Below, piece by piece: positions 35,516 to 47,150 of a stretch of 64,000 nt of DNA. Source of the DNA: Stomoxys calcitrans (lineage: Eukaryota; Arthropoda; Insecta; Diptera; Muscidae); assembly GCF_963082655.1 (NCBI RefSeq), contig NC_081553.1, positions 20,863,979-20,927,978 of the forward strand, read 5' to 3'. The notes beneath the pieces were generated by a model. That model searched no databases. It was not told where the DNA came from and saw only the letters and a program-made list of their open reading frames with translations. Positions within the stretch are counted from its first letter, which is position 1. Every line of letters starts with the position of its first letter. The translations under genes were made by a program, and so were the position numbers.

Positions 35516-36082
35516 CTAGTCTTTCCAATATATAAAGAGAGACCGTGATTGTCTCGTTGTCAGCCCCCTGTTCGTTGGGCGGTGTTGAGTCACCTGCCAC
35601 TGCACGGCCTTTCTGCCTATCCTAGTCTTCCCATTCTTGGAAAAGACAGCTTTGCTTCCGTAGTGCGCCATATCATTAGTCTTAGCCAAACTTGTCACGG
35701 AGACTTGATCAATGCCAACCACATGGAGAGTTCCTTCCTCCTTCAGCTCCCTGTGGAAGACCTGCCACTTCTCTGCGACCAAACCTTGGTTTTGCTTGCC
35801 CAACATGAGTTCTGTCGCAAATTTACTGCCCCATCCCTTGATGAAAACCGTCGCCTTTAAGAGCTGGGGGATATCCATCTTTCTCACTAGGTTGAGCTTT
35901 GCACCCTCCCAGGGAGTGTGCATATCTCTGACGAGCTGTTTTACGGTTTCAATACATTCCACCGACGCAAAATTAAGCGTAAAGATGTCCCCTCTATACT
36001 CGCAGCTCATAATTTGTAGGGGTGGACCCTCTACAGAGCTCCACACATGTTCGAAAAACCGATCGTTAACCAGATCCTCCAC
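35516..36082 (-). pseudogene. LINE ORF1-type protein fragment (DUF4780-like)
   Basis: The frame is open for about 188 codons on the minus strand and encodes CEYRGDIFTLNFASVECIET, KLNLVRKMDIPQLLKATVFI and EEGTLHVVGIDQVSVTSLA. This pattern resembles the DUF4780 domain of insect retrotransposon ORF1 proteins (recognised by eye, not searched). Neither a true N-terminus nor an RT partner is adjacent; it abuts a family D fragment at one end. Confidence 0.55.
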
Positions 36083-36109
36083 TTGGGACCGGTGATCTGG
36101 TGGATAATC

Positions 36110-36480
36110 TTACTTGACTCATACATCTTTTTACTCTTAAAAACCTTTCATTTGATACCCATATTGACCCAATCGGTAAACATGTCCGTTCGGTTGAGTT
36201 TTGGAATGGAGCGTCCCCCAGGTTATTTGACCCCAAAATTTTATGCCAATTTCGTGTTTTTGGGGTACGATAAGGTGGCATACAAAATTTCGCATAAATC
36301 GGTGCACCCATCTTCTGAGATCTGGCGTTTTTGAGTTGGTTCGATTTCGAACCACACTGAAGTGGCCATGAATACATCCATAAGAAGTCTCTGTGCAAAA
36401 TTTCCAGAGGCTGGCTTTACGCGTTCTGTCTCTATCCTGACTTCGACATACGGACGGATGGACGGACATGGCTAGATTGA
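36110..36480 (-). repeat. family D fragment, reverse
   Basis: It contains ACCTTTCATTTGATACCCAT and AAACATGTCCGTTCGG, complements of the D monomer. It ends with a (GACG)n-like stretch (ACGGACGGATGGACGGACAT) and GGCTAGATTGACT, the right-end hallmark of families A and B. Confidence 0.7.
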
Positions 36481-37520
36481 CTAGATTAATACGAATTACC
36501 CATGCCATGGTGATAAGAAGTATGTGAGCAGAATTGATGGTGGTCTATTGGGTATGTGGAATAATAATGAAGTGGAGTGTATAATTATTATTTGTCCCCT
36601 TGTGCGTATACATAATATTATGATTAAACCCAATCAATATTCCACATACGCTCCAAGGATTTATTAACCCAAATAAGAACTTTCACACAGTGCAACAACA
36701 AAGACTAGTTTCCATGTTTTCTTCTTTTCATACATTTTAATCCTTTATGTTACGTTACACAATGCCTTGGCTCTGCTTACACACTACTCTAGTACTCATA
36801 CGATATGCTCACAAAAAGGCCAATAGCTGGTGCTGTAAAATCAGTCTCGGTATGGTAATGACGATGATCACGGATACAATGAATTGTTCCTGACGCCGCC
36901 GCTTAGGGCTCATACAACTTTAAAATTAAAACGGTATGGTATGATGAACCAAACGATACGGGGGAGCAATTGTCAATTGCAATGTTAAACGTATGTAAGT
37001 ACAAAGCACAGTGCGTGTGTTGCTTGGTGTGCCAGCTTGACAGACTAATGAGCTAACTTTTGTTTATACCCAACAGCAAAAGTCCTTTGAAATGTTTGAG
37101 TGTGTGTGTGTGTGTGTTTGTTTTTTGTGTTGATGTTGATGTTGTGCCTTTATTGGCTGTTGCGAATTGCAGCAACAGCTGACGTTTATAAGCCAAACGA
37201 CTCTGTCGCCTTCATGATGCTGATGCTGATGGTGATGATGATGATGGTGACTATGGACAAAACAGATAGGCTTCCATTCTAGCATTCACTCACTCAGTGT
37301 CAGAGGAGCCATTCAGTTCACTTTACAAGTGAGCCTTGCGAGCATTTATCCACACACATTTAAGTTCATTCAAAGTTAGTCACTGTGAAGAATGAGCTCA
37401 TTTTCAATGAAACAACCATGTAATGTTACAGTGTGGAAAATTTAAATAGGAGCAGTGCAAAGGGGATTATCAAAATATTTGATTAAAATTCCACCATTCT
37501 TTTGTTGAGTATGGTGTATC
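36481..37520. other. single-copy-looking island, no recognised gene
   Basis: It contains a (TG)n microsatellite (37101-37117) and an ATGATG/TGATGCTGATG run near 37215-37250. GTATGTGGAATA at 36550 and TATTCCACATAC at 36640 form an inverted pair. No known protein. Confidence 0.5.
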
Positions 37521-37629
37521 CTTAAAGGGTTATCCGTAATTCAGAGGTTAGCATGCCGTCCTAAGACGGCGAACGCCTGGGTTCAAATCCTGGCTTACCT
37601 ACAAAAAAATGGTGACATTTCTGATATAC
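37521..37629 (+). mobile_element. SINE S1 head, cut by mariner
   Basis: It holds TAATTCAGAGGTTAGCATG, CGAACGCCTGGGTTCAAATCC and TGACATTTCTGA. The SINE tail resumes near 38805-38890. Confidence 0.6.
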
Positions 37630-37631
37630 TA

Positions 37632-38428
37632 TTGTTTGCCCAAAAAGTAATTGCGGATTTTTCGGTCGGCCAAATGAAGTTGATGATGACCAAATCAAAG
37701 CATTAATCGAATTGGATCGTCATGTAACTGAGCGAGAGATAGGAGAGATGTTAAATATACCAAAATCAACCGTTCACTATCACATAAAAAGTCTTGGACT
37801 GGAAGCTTGATATTTGGGTACCACATGTATTGAAAGAAATTCATTTAACAAACCGAATCAACGCTTGTGATATGCACCCTAAACGCAATGAATTCGATCC
37901 GGTTTTAAAACGAATCATAACTGGAGATGAAAAATGGATTGTTTACAACAACGTAAACAATCCAAGCATGGTGAATCAGCTCAAACCACTTCAAAGGGTG
38001 ATATCCACCAAAAGAAGGTTATGCTGTCTGTTTGGTGGAAGGGTGTGGTATATGTTGAGCTGCTTCCAAGGAACCAAAGGATTAATTCGGATGATTACTG
38101 TCAAAAATTGGACAAATTGAATACAGCCATCAAGGAGAAGCGACCAGAATTGGTCTATCGTAAAAGTGTCATATTCCACCAGGACAACGCTAGACCGCAC
38201 ACATCTTTGGTCACTCGCCAAAAACTGAGTGAGCTTGGCTGGGAACTTTTGATGCATCCACCATATAGCCCTGACCTTGCACCATCAGACTACCATTTAT
38301 TTCGATCTTGGCAGAACTCCTTAAATGGTAAAACTTTCGGCAATGATGAGGCTATAAAATCGCACTTGGTTCAGTTTTTTGCAGATAAAGGCCAGAAGTT
38401 TTATGAGCGTGGATGTAGTGCTTATTGA
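37632..38428 (+). pseudogene. mariner transposase (D,D34D), truncated and frameshifted
   Basis: A terminus close to the MITE terminus (GCCCAAAAAGTAATTGCGGA) leads straight into the transposase, with the extreme N-terminus missing. The pieces are RPNEVDDDQIKALIELDRHV with the helix-turn-helix EREIGEMLNIPKSTVHYHI, then a frameshift, then WVPHVLKEIHLTNRINACD and GDEKW (first Asp near 37926). A second frameshift lies near 37960. The remainder carries HQDNARPHT (second Asp near 38183) and SPDLAPSDYHLF (third Asp near 38288; 34 residues between). It ends FYERG, and the 3' terminus is replaced by a LINE fragment. The spacing and motifs place it in the mariner family, irritans-like. It is not active. 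Confidence 0.88.
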
Positions 38429-38429
38429 C

Positions 38430-38825
38430 ATTTGTCTTAAATCTTTGAATGTCAAAGTGGGTGGGAAAGACATTAGCCAAAAGTCGATTCCACATACGAA
38501 CGGTTTGGGCGAAATAAGATTTCTCTCTATAATGCATTGTGCGGTCTGTTGGCCAGTCAATTACAAACGGGTGTGAGTTCCTGGAATAATGTCTAGTATC
38601 CCCGACATACATTCTTACATCAGGAATAAGAAGACGAATATCAGGCGAACACACACACCATGAAAGTACCGATAAAACAGCTTCAAAACAACCCACATTG
38701 CGACGATGATGAAGGGAGGCAATAGAGTTGGATACCCCACTGTCCCCAATCAACGCCATCGCTCTCCTCTGTACATGGTCCAGTAGCTCCAGGGACCGAT
38801 TGAACCTGAATCGGACAGTAGTCAT
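38430..38825 (-). pseudogene. LINE 3'-terminal ORF2 fragment
   Basis: The minus-strand translation LELLDHVQRRAMALIGDS, SIASLHHRRNVGCFEAVLS and MWNRLLANVFPTHFDIQRFK is the C-terminal region after the RT of a LINE. It closely matches the copy at 53117-53700, which shares LELLDRVQRRAMVLIGDS. The open frame runs through the end. Confidence 0.7.
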
Positions 38826-38890
38826 TGATGTGTGAGAAGTTTGGCCTTATTCCTTAATGGAATTTTCATGCGCGAACTTGCGTTTGCTGT
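38805..38890 (+). mobile_element. SINE S1 tail after the mariner/LINE insertion
   Basis: ACCTGAATCGGACAGTAG then TCATTGATGTGTGAGAAGTT and TTCCTTAATGGAATTTTCAT match the S1 tail and complement the head at 37521-37629. Confidence 0.6.
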
Positions 38891-39004
38891 TATCTCAAGA
38901 TCTTGTCTCTAATCAATACTTTTCCTTACAATGGTTGTGAAGGGAAAACTGGAAGTTTTAATTTTGTTATAGAAAATTTTGAAAACAGAGAGGAACTGTG
39001 ATTT

Positions 39005-40067
39005 TGGGTTCCAATTTTTATACACTACACCATAGGGCAGAGGTATACAAATTTTGTCATTCTGTTTGTAACTCCTCGATATATTCGTCTAAGACCTCAT
39101 AAAGTGTATATTTTCTGGATCGTCATGACATTTTAAGTCGACTTAGCCCTGTCCGCCCGTCCGTCCGTCTTTCTGTAGAAAGCACGCTAACTTTCGAAGG
39201 AGTACAGCAAGCCGCATAAAATTTTGCACAAATACTTGTTATTAGTGTAGGTCGGTGGAGATTGTAAATGGGTCATATCTGTCCATGTTTCGATATAGTT
39301 GCCATATAAGCCGATCTTGGATCTTGACTTCTTAAGCCACTAGGGGGCGCAATTCTTTGCCGATTTGGCTGAAATTGGTTATGATTGGTTATGATAGGTA
39401 TTGTCTTCTTGAGCGTGTAGAGGGCGCAATTTGGCACAAGACGTTTTGTTGCTACTTCCAACAACTGTGCTAAGAATGAATTAAATCGTTTCATAACCTG
39501 ATATATCTGTCATTTAAACCTTTATGGGGTCTTGACTTCTTGAGCCTCTAGAGGGCGCAATTCTTATCCGATTTGGCAGAAATTTGGCACACGGTTTTTT
39601 TATGATTTTCAACAACTGTACTAAGTATTGTTGAAATCGGTTCATAATCTGATATAGCTGCCATATAAACCAATCTTGGATCTTGATTTCTTGAGCCACA
39701 AGAGGGCGCAATTATTAATTATTAAATATTGATCTTTATACTACACGGATATCGAAAAGCCTAATATAAGTCACTGTGTCAAATTTCAAGGAAATCGGAA
39801 AATTCAATAAAATTGGATAATAAATGTTGGTTTTATGGGTCTAAGACACTAAATCGGCGGATCAGTCTATATAGGGGCTTTATCAAGATATAGTCCAATA
39901 GATATAGTCCAATAGAACCCATCTTCGTCCTAATCGGACCATAACTTGATATAGCTCCAATATCATAGCAATTCTTGTTCATCCTTTGTTTGCTTACAAA
40001 TGCTATCTATGGGGGAGGGTATATTAGATTCGTCCCGGCCCGGCCGAACTTAGCTCGCTTTTACTTG
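39005..40067 (-). mobile_element. family B element, reverse, with a family A patch
   Basis: It shows the right end in reverse (CCGCCCGTCCGTCCGTC near 39150), B monomers with CTAGAGGGCGCAATTCTTAT, and the left end CCGGCCCGGCCGAACTTAGC, TTTTACTTGTT. Between about 39720 and 39920 the monomer is family A type (GATATCGAAAAGCCTAATAT), so the copy is a chimera. Confidence 0.8.
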
Positions 40068-41530
40068 TTTCACCTTTTTTCATTCCCTGTAGTTGCATCA
40101 TTGCTACTAATTGCCTTCCTTTGTCCGCCGGCATATGCCTTTCAAAAAATCCTAAAATCCTTTCACTGTTATGCCAAAACATGAAAAGGGTCAAACATTA
40201 ACAGTGTTTTCTAAACACTCCTTGTTTGTGTTTTAAAAGCCTGTCTGTTTTGTCAAGCCATTTTCAATTGCCTCTGGGGAGGCTTGGGTAACATCATATC
40301 TGGTCATATTCAAACAACGTACACTGTGCCAAAGACCATGGCATGTTGTGTGGGACTAACACCCGAGGTGGCTGTGAAACTACACCTGAGCTGATTTTAA
40401 TAAGCAGTATGCTCACACTCCAGCAAACACAATCAATATTGAAGTGCGATGAAAAGGAGCAACATGGAAGAATATGAAGATAGCGATGAACATGAACATG
40501 GACATGCAAAAAGACAGAGAAGCGCAGCCTTTTGTTCCATAGGCATATCGTGCACTTGGGGGCTACATGATTAACACCATACCCAGTAAGGATTTTTAGC
40601 AGTTATCCCAGTACGAAAGAAAGCAACACCATTAAGAGGGGAGGGGAGGTTTACCAAAAAAAAAAAAAAAAAAAGCGAAATTGTTTGCCTCAGTTCCAAT
40701 GTACCAATGTACCACACTCTTACACTCCAGCACACAATCAAATGTGTATGAGTTGCCGCTTTGTGTTTGGCAGCCAAAGGGATTTGCTGTTGTTTCTGCT
40801 GATATGAATGTGCCGTGACTTACATGTGTTGTCATTGCCTCGTGTTGATGCTGCTGTCAGTCTTGTCTCTTTTCGGTTGACGCGTGTATGTGTTCACGTT
40901 CAGCTTTGTTGAGCTGACATGTGTGCGTGAGTTTGAATATTTCAAAGGTAGTTAATATAACTCTCGATGTCATCGTACAAAGAAAGAATTTATGGCCCAT
41001 ACATACATGTACCACAACACATGCCTAACATGCTACAGATTGAAGAAGTTAGTTGAGAATGTGATCTAAAGACATTGCTTTGCCTTTACACTAGGGCACA
41101 CACACACACTCACACGTACGCACGAAAATCTCAGCCACCAACTATTTGGGGAGTAATAAATTTTTAGTAATTTGTGGTTGCATGCAAAGAAACATAATGA
41201 GGGTACCATTTGTTGAAGGCCTCTATAGTATTTGAATTTTTTATAGGATTTTTGAAGAGATTAAGGGCAATTTTTCTATTTGCTGAATAATTGGCAAAGG
41301 GGAAGACAAACTATGGCGCAACAACTAAGCTACGATGGTTTTCGCTGGTACACCCAATTTTTGAACGTATGATGAATTTTAATAACTGATAGGCAAATAT
41401 GTTGCGTATACGCACCACGGGTTATGCAGCATAGAATGCAGATTTTATAGAGAAATTTTTCTTAAGAATTTCCAATCAAACAACTAAAGAAATATTTTTT
41501 GACATATTATACTGAAAGTTCCATACCCTA
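40068..41530. other. single-copy-looking island, no recognised gene
   Basis: It contains a poly-A run (40657-40674), (CATGAA)-like and (AC)n stretches (41096-41115). No supported coding sequence. Confidence 0.5.
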
Positions 41531-41534
41531 AGGA

Positions 41535-43475
41535 ACAGGTGGATAAATTGTGTGTCCAATGGCATAAATATAAGGGAGAAAGTGGCACAGGGCACGCCAC
41601 AGGGCGGCATTTTATCGCCACTACTATGGATGACCACCATAAATGACCTATTACGGATGCTGACTGAGGAGGGATTTGAACCCGTCTGCTAGGCAGACGA
41701 TGTTATAATACTTTTAAGAGTTAAGGATCCGAACGAGCTATGCAAAAGGGCCGAAAGGGGTCTTGCATATGGCATATGACTGTGCTAGACCCAGAGGTCT
41801 CAATGTTAACCCAGAGAAGACTGAAATATGCCTGTTCACGAGGAAGACGAAGGTGGGCGTATTTAATGCACCACGTTTCCTCAATTAGACGATTTCGAAA
41901 CTGACACGGTCAAATACTCAGGTGTGATCTTGGACAGGAAACTGAATTGGAAGTGTCACATTCAGGAGCGTACTGAGAAGGCTCACAGGTGTTGGGCATT
42001 ATGTAGACGGGCCATAGGCTCGAAATGGGGCCTGAATCCTATGATAGTCCACTGGTCCACTACAGAAGCGTGATTAGACCAATACTTACTTACGCCTCAG
42101 TAGTTTGGTGGACTGCTATGGAATAAAATTGCAACGTAAGGATAAGACTACAGTCTGAGAATCTGTTGTCTTGGCATGGGCGGAGTGATGAGGGCCTAGA
42201 GACTATTCTTGATATCCGACCCATAGACACAGATTGATGCAGCCATTACGGCTATGAGACTTAAGGCGATGGGAGAATGGATAGAGGAAAGGAGCAGTTC
42301 ATACCATCTACGTTTAATGTAGGCGACAATAGGAAACCTGGATTGGAATAAGTTTCCAATACGATATCTGAAACGACACTTGAGGTTAAGTAAGAGACAA
42401 TAGTGCCAAAATCACATGGATTTATTGATGCAATTCAAATGTAAATTTGCCCACAAACATTCCATTAAGGAACTGGGGCTAACTTTTCAGAAATCAATGA
42501 GTGCTGTCCTATTTAATTTTAAGTTCAATGATAATGGACCTCCTTTCTAGAGCCGAGTCCGAACGGCGTGCCGCAGAGTTACACCTCTTTGGGTAGAAGT
42601 TTTAACATGGCAAATTACCTCACAAATGTCGCCAGCATTAGGAGGGGATAACCACTGCTGAAAATTTTTCTGATGTCCCTGCCAGGTATCAAATTCAGGC
42701 GTTCAGCTTCATAGGCGGCCATGGTAACCTCTGTGCTACGGTGACCTCCTTTTTTTGACGGAACTGTGTTATTGGCATCTGGAAGTTAATGCTACACGGA
42801 TGGATCAAAGCTAGAAGACTGAATGGGCCTGGGGGTCTACATTGAGAACCCAGGGACTCAGATCTGATTTCGACTGCTTTATCATAAAACGATCCTGCAG
42901 GTGTAGATTCGAGCGATCATGGAATGCGTGAGGTGGTGTAGTGTTCACGCGAGGACGTCCAGTGTGATCAGCTTAGTAAACTGGCCATCAGGGCAAAAAA
43001 AAAAACCAGGACGCCAATGTCACGAACGGCCTTGGAAAGTAAGAAGGAGATAAACGTCTTCTCTGTAGATGGCAGAATCCGCATCGTTTGGGTCCCGGGC
43101 CATAGCGGTGTAAGGAGGAATGAAAAGCAAAAGATTTGGTCGAGAAGGCCAGAGGACTGCAGTCAATAAACTTGTTAAACCCGAAACCTTTCGGGTGGAC
43201 GCAATGTGAGTTAAAAGCGTGGACGACGAACCAGCGTTTAACACTGTGGAGCAGTGAGACGTTCGCTGGAGCGAGGAAAATTCTGCGAGGATACCCAGAT
43301 TGTGAGAAGACGATGCTTTTACTGAAAGGAAGTAAGCAAAAGGTCACGATTTGTCTTGGAGTGTAAGAAGGAGATAAACGCCTTCTCTGTGGATGGCAAT
43401 ATCAGCAATGTATGACTGCCGGGCCACAGCAGTGTAAGGAGGAATGAAAACGCAGACGATTTGGTCGAGAAGGCC
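41535..43475 (+). pseudogene. LINE copy L2: reverse transcriptase and RNase H, degenerate
   Basis: RT: VAQGTPQGGILSPLLW (41590-41640), then C-stop-ADDVIILL, where the YADD Tyr codon is TAG at 41689-41691. Next come RNMPVHEEDEGG and NVNPEKTEI-type sequence in shifted frames, YSGVILDRKLNWKCHIQERT, RAIGSKWGLNP and RPILTYASVVWWTAM. After a SINE insertion (42435-42757), an RNase H-like segment follows (CYTDGSK near 42795, VDGRIRIVWVPGHSGV near 43062-43110). The ARGLQSINLLNPKPFGWTQC tail is at 43144-43205. Many stops; not functional. Confidence 0.85.
42435..42757 (-). mobile_element. SINE S1 inserted in LINE L2
   Basis: The reverse complement shows a head (CACCGTAGCACAGAGG), a weakened B box and the full body to the tail (GGCAAATTTACATTTG). 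It splits the LINE between its RT tail and RNase H. Confidence 0.8.
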
Positions 43476-44415
43476 ACTAGAGGGCGCAACTCTCATTCGA
43501 TTTGGCTGAAATTTTGCACAAAATGTTTTGTTATGACTTCCAACAACTGTTCTCAGTATGGTTTAAATCGGTACATAACCTGATATAGCTGCCATATACA
43601 CCGATCTTGGATCTTGACTTCTAAGGCCTCTAGAGGGCGCAATTCTTATCTTATTTGGATGAAATTTTGCACGAAGTGCGTTGTTATGACTTCCAACAAC
43701 TGTACTATGAATGGTTAAAACCGGTACATAACCTGATATAGCTCATATATAAACAGATCTTCGATCTTGACTTCTTGAGCCACTAGAGGGCGCAATTCTC
43801 ACCCGGTTTGGCTGTGCTAAGTATGGGTCAAATCGGTCTATAATCTGATATAGCTGCCATATTAACCGTTCTGGCATGCTGACTTCGTGACCCGCTAGAC
43901 CTCTAGAGGGCGCAATTCCTTTTCGACTTAGCTGAAATTACTATGAAGTGTTTTGTTATGACTTCCAACAACTGTGAAAAGTATGGCTGAAATCGGTCCA
44001 TAACCTGATATAGCTGCCATATAAACCGATCTGGGGTCTTGACTTCTTGAGCGTCTAGAGGGCGCAATTCCTATCCGATTTGGCTGAAATTTTGCCCGAC
44101 GTGTTACGTTATGATTTCCAACAACTGCACCAAATATGGTTCAAATCGATCTATAACCCAATATAGCTGTCATTTAAACCGATCTGGGTTCTTGACTTCT
44201 TGAGCCACTAGAAGGCGCAATTCCTATCCGATTTGGCTGAAAGTAGCATGAAGTGTTTTGCTATGACTTCCAACAACTGTGTTAAGTATGGATCAAATCG
44301 GTACATAACCTGATAAAGCTGCCATATAAACCGATCTGGGATCTTAACTTTTTAGGCCTCTAGAGGGCGCAATTCCTATCCGATTTGACTGAAATTTTGT
44401 ACAACGGCTTCTTGC
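43476..44415 (-). repeat. family B monomer array without ends, reverse
   Basis: About six monomers carry CTAGAGGGCGCAATTC and ACTTCCAACAACTGT, fused directly to the LINE L2 duplication at 43475. Neither terminal structure is present. Confidence 0.8.
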
Positions 44416-46714
44416 AGGATCTTTAACATACGATTACTGGCTTAAGTTTATTCCCGTAGTGATATGGGACGCATTAATACCCGCGCCCTCTTTTCGATCT
44501 AACCCAACCTAGCGCATTTATCCATGGCTAAGCCTATTCGAAAGTTTGAATTACATAGTGTAAACCTTCCTTATGGTATACCATTTCTAACATAGTCTCA
44601 TGAGTTCTTATGCCCCTCTACCTTGTTTTAGTGTCTAAGAAAAAATTATCTTTAGCACCCATACATCACATATCCACTGAGAATTGGTACTGTGCAAAGA
44701 ATCAATTCTAGGGCATTCGCCCTATTTTGCCTGCTAGAGAACCGCATCAGGTTCTCTGTGCTGAGTTGATGGTGTGTAGCAGCGAGTTTGCCGGTGTCGA
44801 TTGGTGGTGTCGCTGATGTCCGTACCCACTGACTTGGGTTTTGTTTGTATTCAGCTATGTTATCACCTCTTAGAAATTGAGAACAAAACATAACAAAGCA
44901 TATAACAACTACAACAGCAGCAGTAAGAAGAGTGTTAAGGCAATAACAACAACTGCGACAGTCACAAACAAAAAGCAGCAACAACAACAACTACAACAAC
45001 AAAATGAAAATAAAGGGAACTATAAAAAATGCTATCTAATGTAACGGATGTCAATGGCTGCTGTCGTTACATTTAAACAATAACGCTTCTCTATTCATAG
45101 TCAAAGCATCAGGCACACAGCCAAACATAAAAGTCAAAGCAGTCAGACCCACACACACACACACACACACTCAACCATACAGGGAGAAGCACAATCAAAG
45201 CTACCCACATTTGTATGCACACAGAGTATTGGCATGAGTTGGTAGCTCTCCCTCTCTCTTACATTTCATTACTGTAGCTGGCATTGTATGAGATTGCGTG
45301 TGCGGGTGTGCGCGGGGGTGTGTGAATGTTATTTTGCCTTTATTTTCTCTTCCCATCTGCTTTGTAGGGGGGAGCATAATCGTTTGGATGATGGCAGGTT
45401 AGGTGTTGTAGATGGCGGCTTGGTTTTTCGGGATTGTTAAAATCGCTTTAAGTTGTAATCGTAGGGATTTTTGCCACACAAAATATTTGCCGTTTGTAAT
45501 GATGGCTTTGTAAACAAATTAACCAAAGATTAAATCAATCGCTTGAACTTCAACACGCACACACACACACATACACAACTGAAATTGAGTAATTTCAAAG
45601 GAACGTCAAAGACAAAGGAGGAGTTGTAGCAACACACACAACATGGAATTTGCATTCAAGGGTAACATTTATCGTTCATTTAGAAGATCCTAAGTCAATT
45701 TCAAATATGTTATAATCACTGAACAACTGAACACTGAACAAGGGGAATACGGTAATTGGTAATTTGAACATGATTTCTGGTTAAGGCTCAGATGATGGCA
45801 AATCGTAAATGGGAAGTTGAAATTTAAAACAACAATAAATTATGTAGAAGTAATTATTGCATTAAATGAATTTATTAGCTGTTAAATTTTTAAGCTAAGC
45901 AGCGGGTTGATACCTAGGGCATATTGCGCGTCAAGTAAGGATTCTTATTGGCTTTAATTTGGCATATTTTAGGTCGATCATGGCTTTTGTTCCATTTCAA
46001 CTGTGGACACTAACCTACCCATGGTGTCAACAGAAAGTAGAAAGTGACCCCATACATTGACTATGCCTTGAAATGATTAAAGAATCATAACCTGCAAATC
46101 TTCATCCCGAAAACGTCCAAGCTGCCTACAGAAAAATTGCTTTATAAACTGTGGCGAATGTACTAGAAAAGTATTTAAAAGTCCGCTATTACCGCATTAC
46201 AAGAATGGTAAATCATTGAGTATACGATACGATACAGATTGGTTGTGAATTTGAGGTTAATAGGAGACTTCTTTCTCATCTTCTGAAGATAAGGATGAAC
46301 ACACCAAGGACTTATTCTACTTACACCTTGAGTGAACATATGACCTCTACCCCGATCATGATGTTAAAATTATCCGATTCCAAAATTTTTAATTGGCGTG
46401 AAAATCTCTACTAAGAAGGCTGCTTGAGATTTATAATATTTCTTCTGATTTTAAAGATATTCGACTTGTTTAATTTTTTTTTTATTGTGGAAGCCATTTT
46501 TCGACAAGCATTTGTGTTTCGACTTATATATTGTTTCGTGATTTGGCGCAAAAAAGTATCCACATATAATTTTAAAGTCAAAAATTATACAGATTTGAAA
46601 AATGTTAGAAATTGATTGGCAGTCCTTTTCGAAAGACCAAGGTGATAGCCTGACCCCAAATCAGCAAGATGCCCCCCACTTAGGGACTAGATGTTTTGCA
46701 CATCATGGTGCTAA
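44416..46714. other. single-copy-looking island, no recognised gene
   Basis: It contains CAACAACAACTACAAC-type runs (44980-45000), an (AC)n tract at 45150-45170 and a second at 45558-45574. The minus-strand frame at 44652-44990 (including NPSQWVRTSATPPIDTG) resembles a sequence I associate with repeat-derived fly ORFs, but I cannot assign it. Confidence 0.45.
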
Positions 46715-46902
46715 CACTTCAGCTCAAGGTTAAGTTAGGTATGAGTGGCAGTCCTTTGCAGACTCACTTAGGCAATTTTAATCCATTGTGATGCCACAGT
46801 AGCGACAGACCAAGGGCTCTGGTGGGAATCGAAGCCACGATCCCCTCTCTGGCAATCCGAGCACGCAACCAACTCGGTTACCGGGGCACCTCACTTCAGC
46901 TC
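46715..46902 (-). mobile_element. SINE S2 (different tRNA-derived family), full length with 11-bp target duplication
   Basis: CACTTCAGCTC occurs at 46715-46725 and 46892-46902, exactly flanking 166 bp. The reverse complement starts with GTGCCCCGGTAACCGAGTTG and holds a B-box-like GGCTTCGATTCCCACC, followed by a body ending in CTAACTTAACCTT. It is distinct from S1. Confidence 0.8.
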
Positions 46903-46929
46903 TAACTAATCAAAATTTCAAAGACTTAA

Positions 46930-47100
46930 ATCTACCCATTCTCCAAGGTATCCATTTCCGACCGTCGTAAAAATTTAAGACGATCTATCCATGTCCGTCC
47001 GTCCGTCTGTCCGTCTGTTCGTCCGTCCTCCGTCCGTCCTCCGTCCGTCCTCCGTCCGTCCTGAAGCTGGACATGGGGAAACTACCAACGCACTGTGGGA
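46930..47100 (-). mobile_element. 152-bp-family right-end fragment with expanded 11-bp CCGTCCGTCCT repeat
   Basis: CATTTCCGACCGTCGTAAAA and GATCTATCCATGTCCGTCC are right-end motifs. These are followed by four CCGTCCGTCCT units (about 47028-47062), an expansion of the end's own microsatellite. Confidence 0.7.
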
Positions 47101-47150
47101 TTGATGGTAAAAAATGGTAACAAAATATGCCATTTGAGAATATATATGTA

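Noticed and set aside
35549..36095. Plus-strand frames opposite the ORF1 fragment
   Set aside because: The minus-strand frame carries the domain-like pattern; the plus-strand frames are its shadows.
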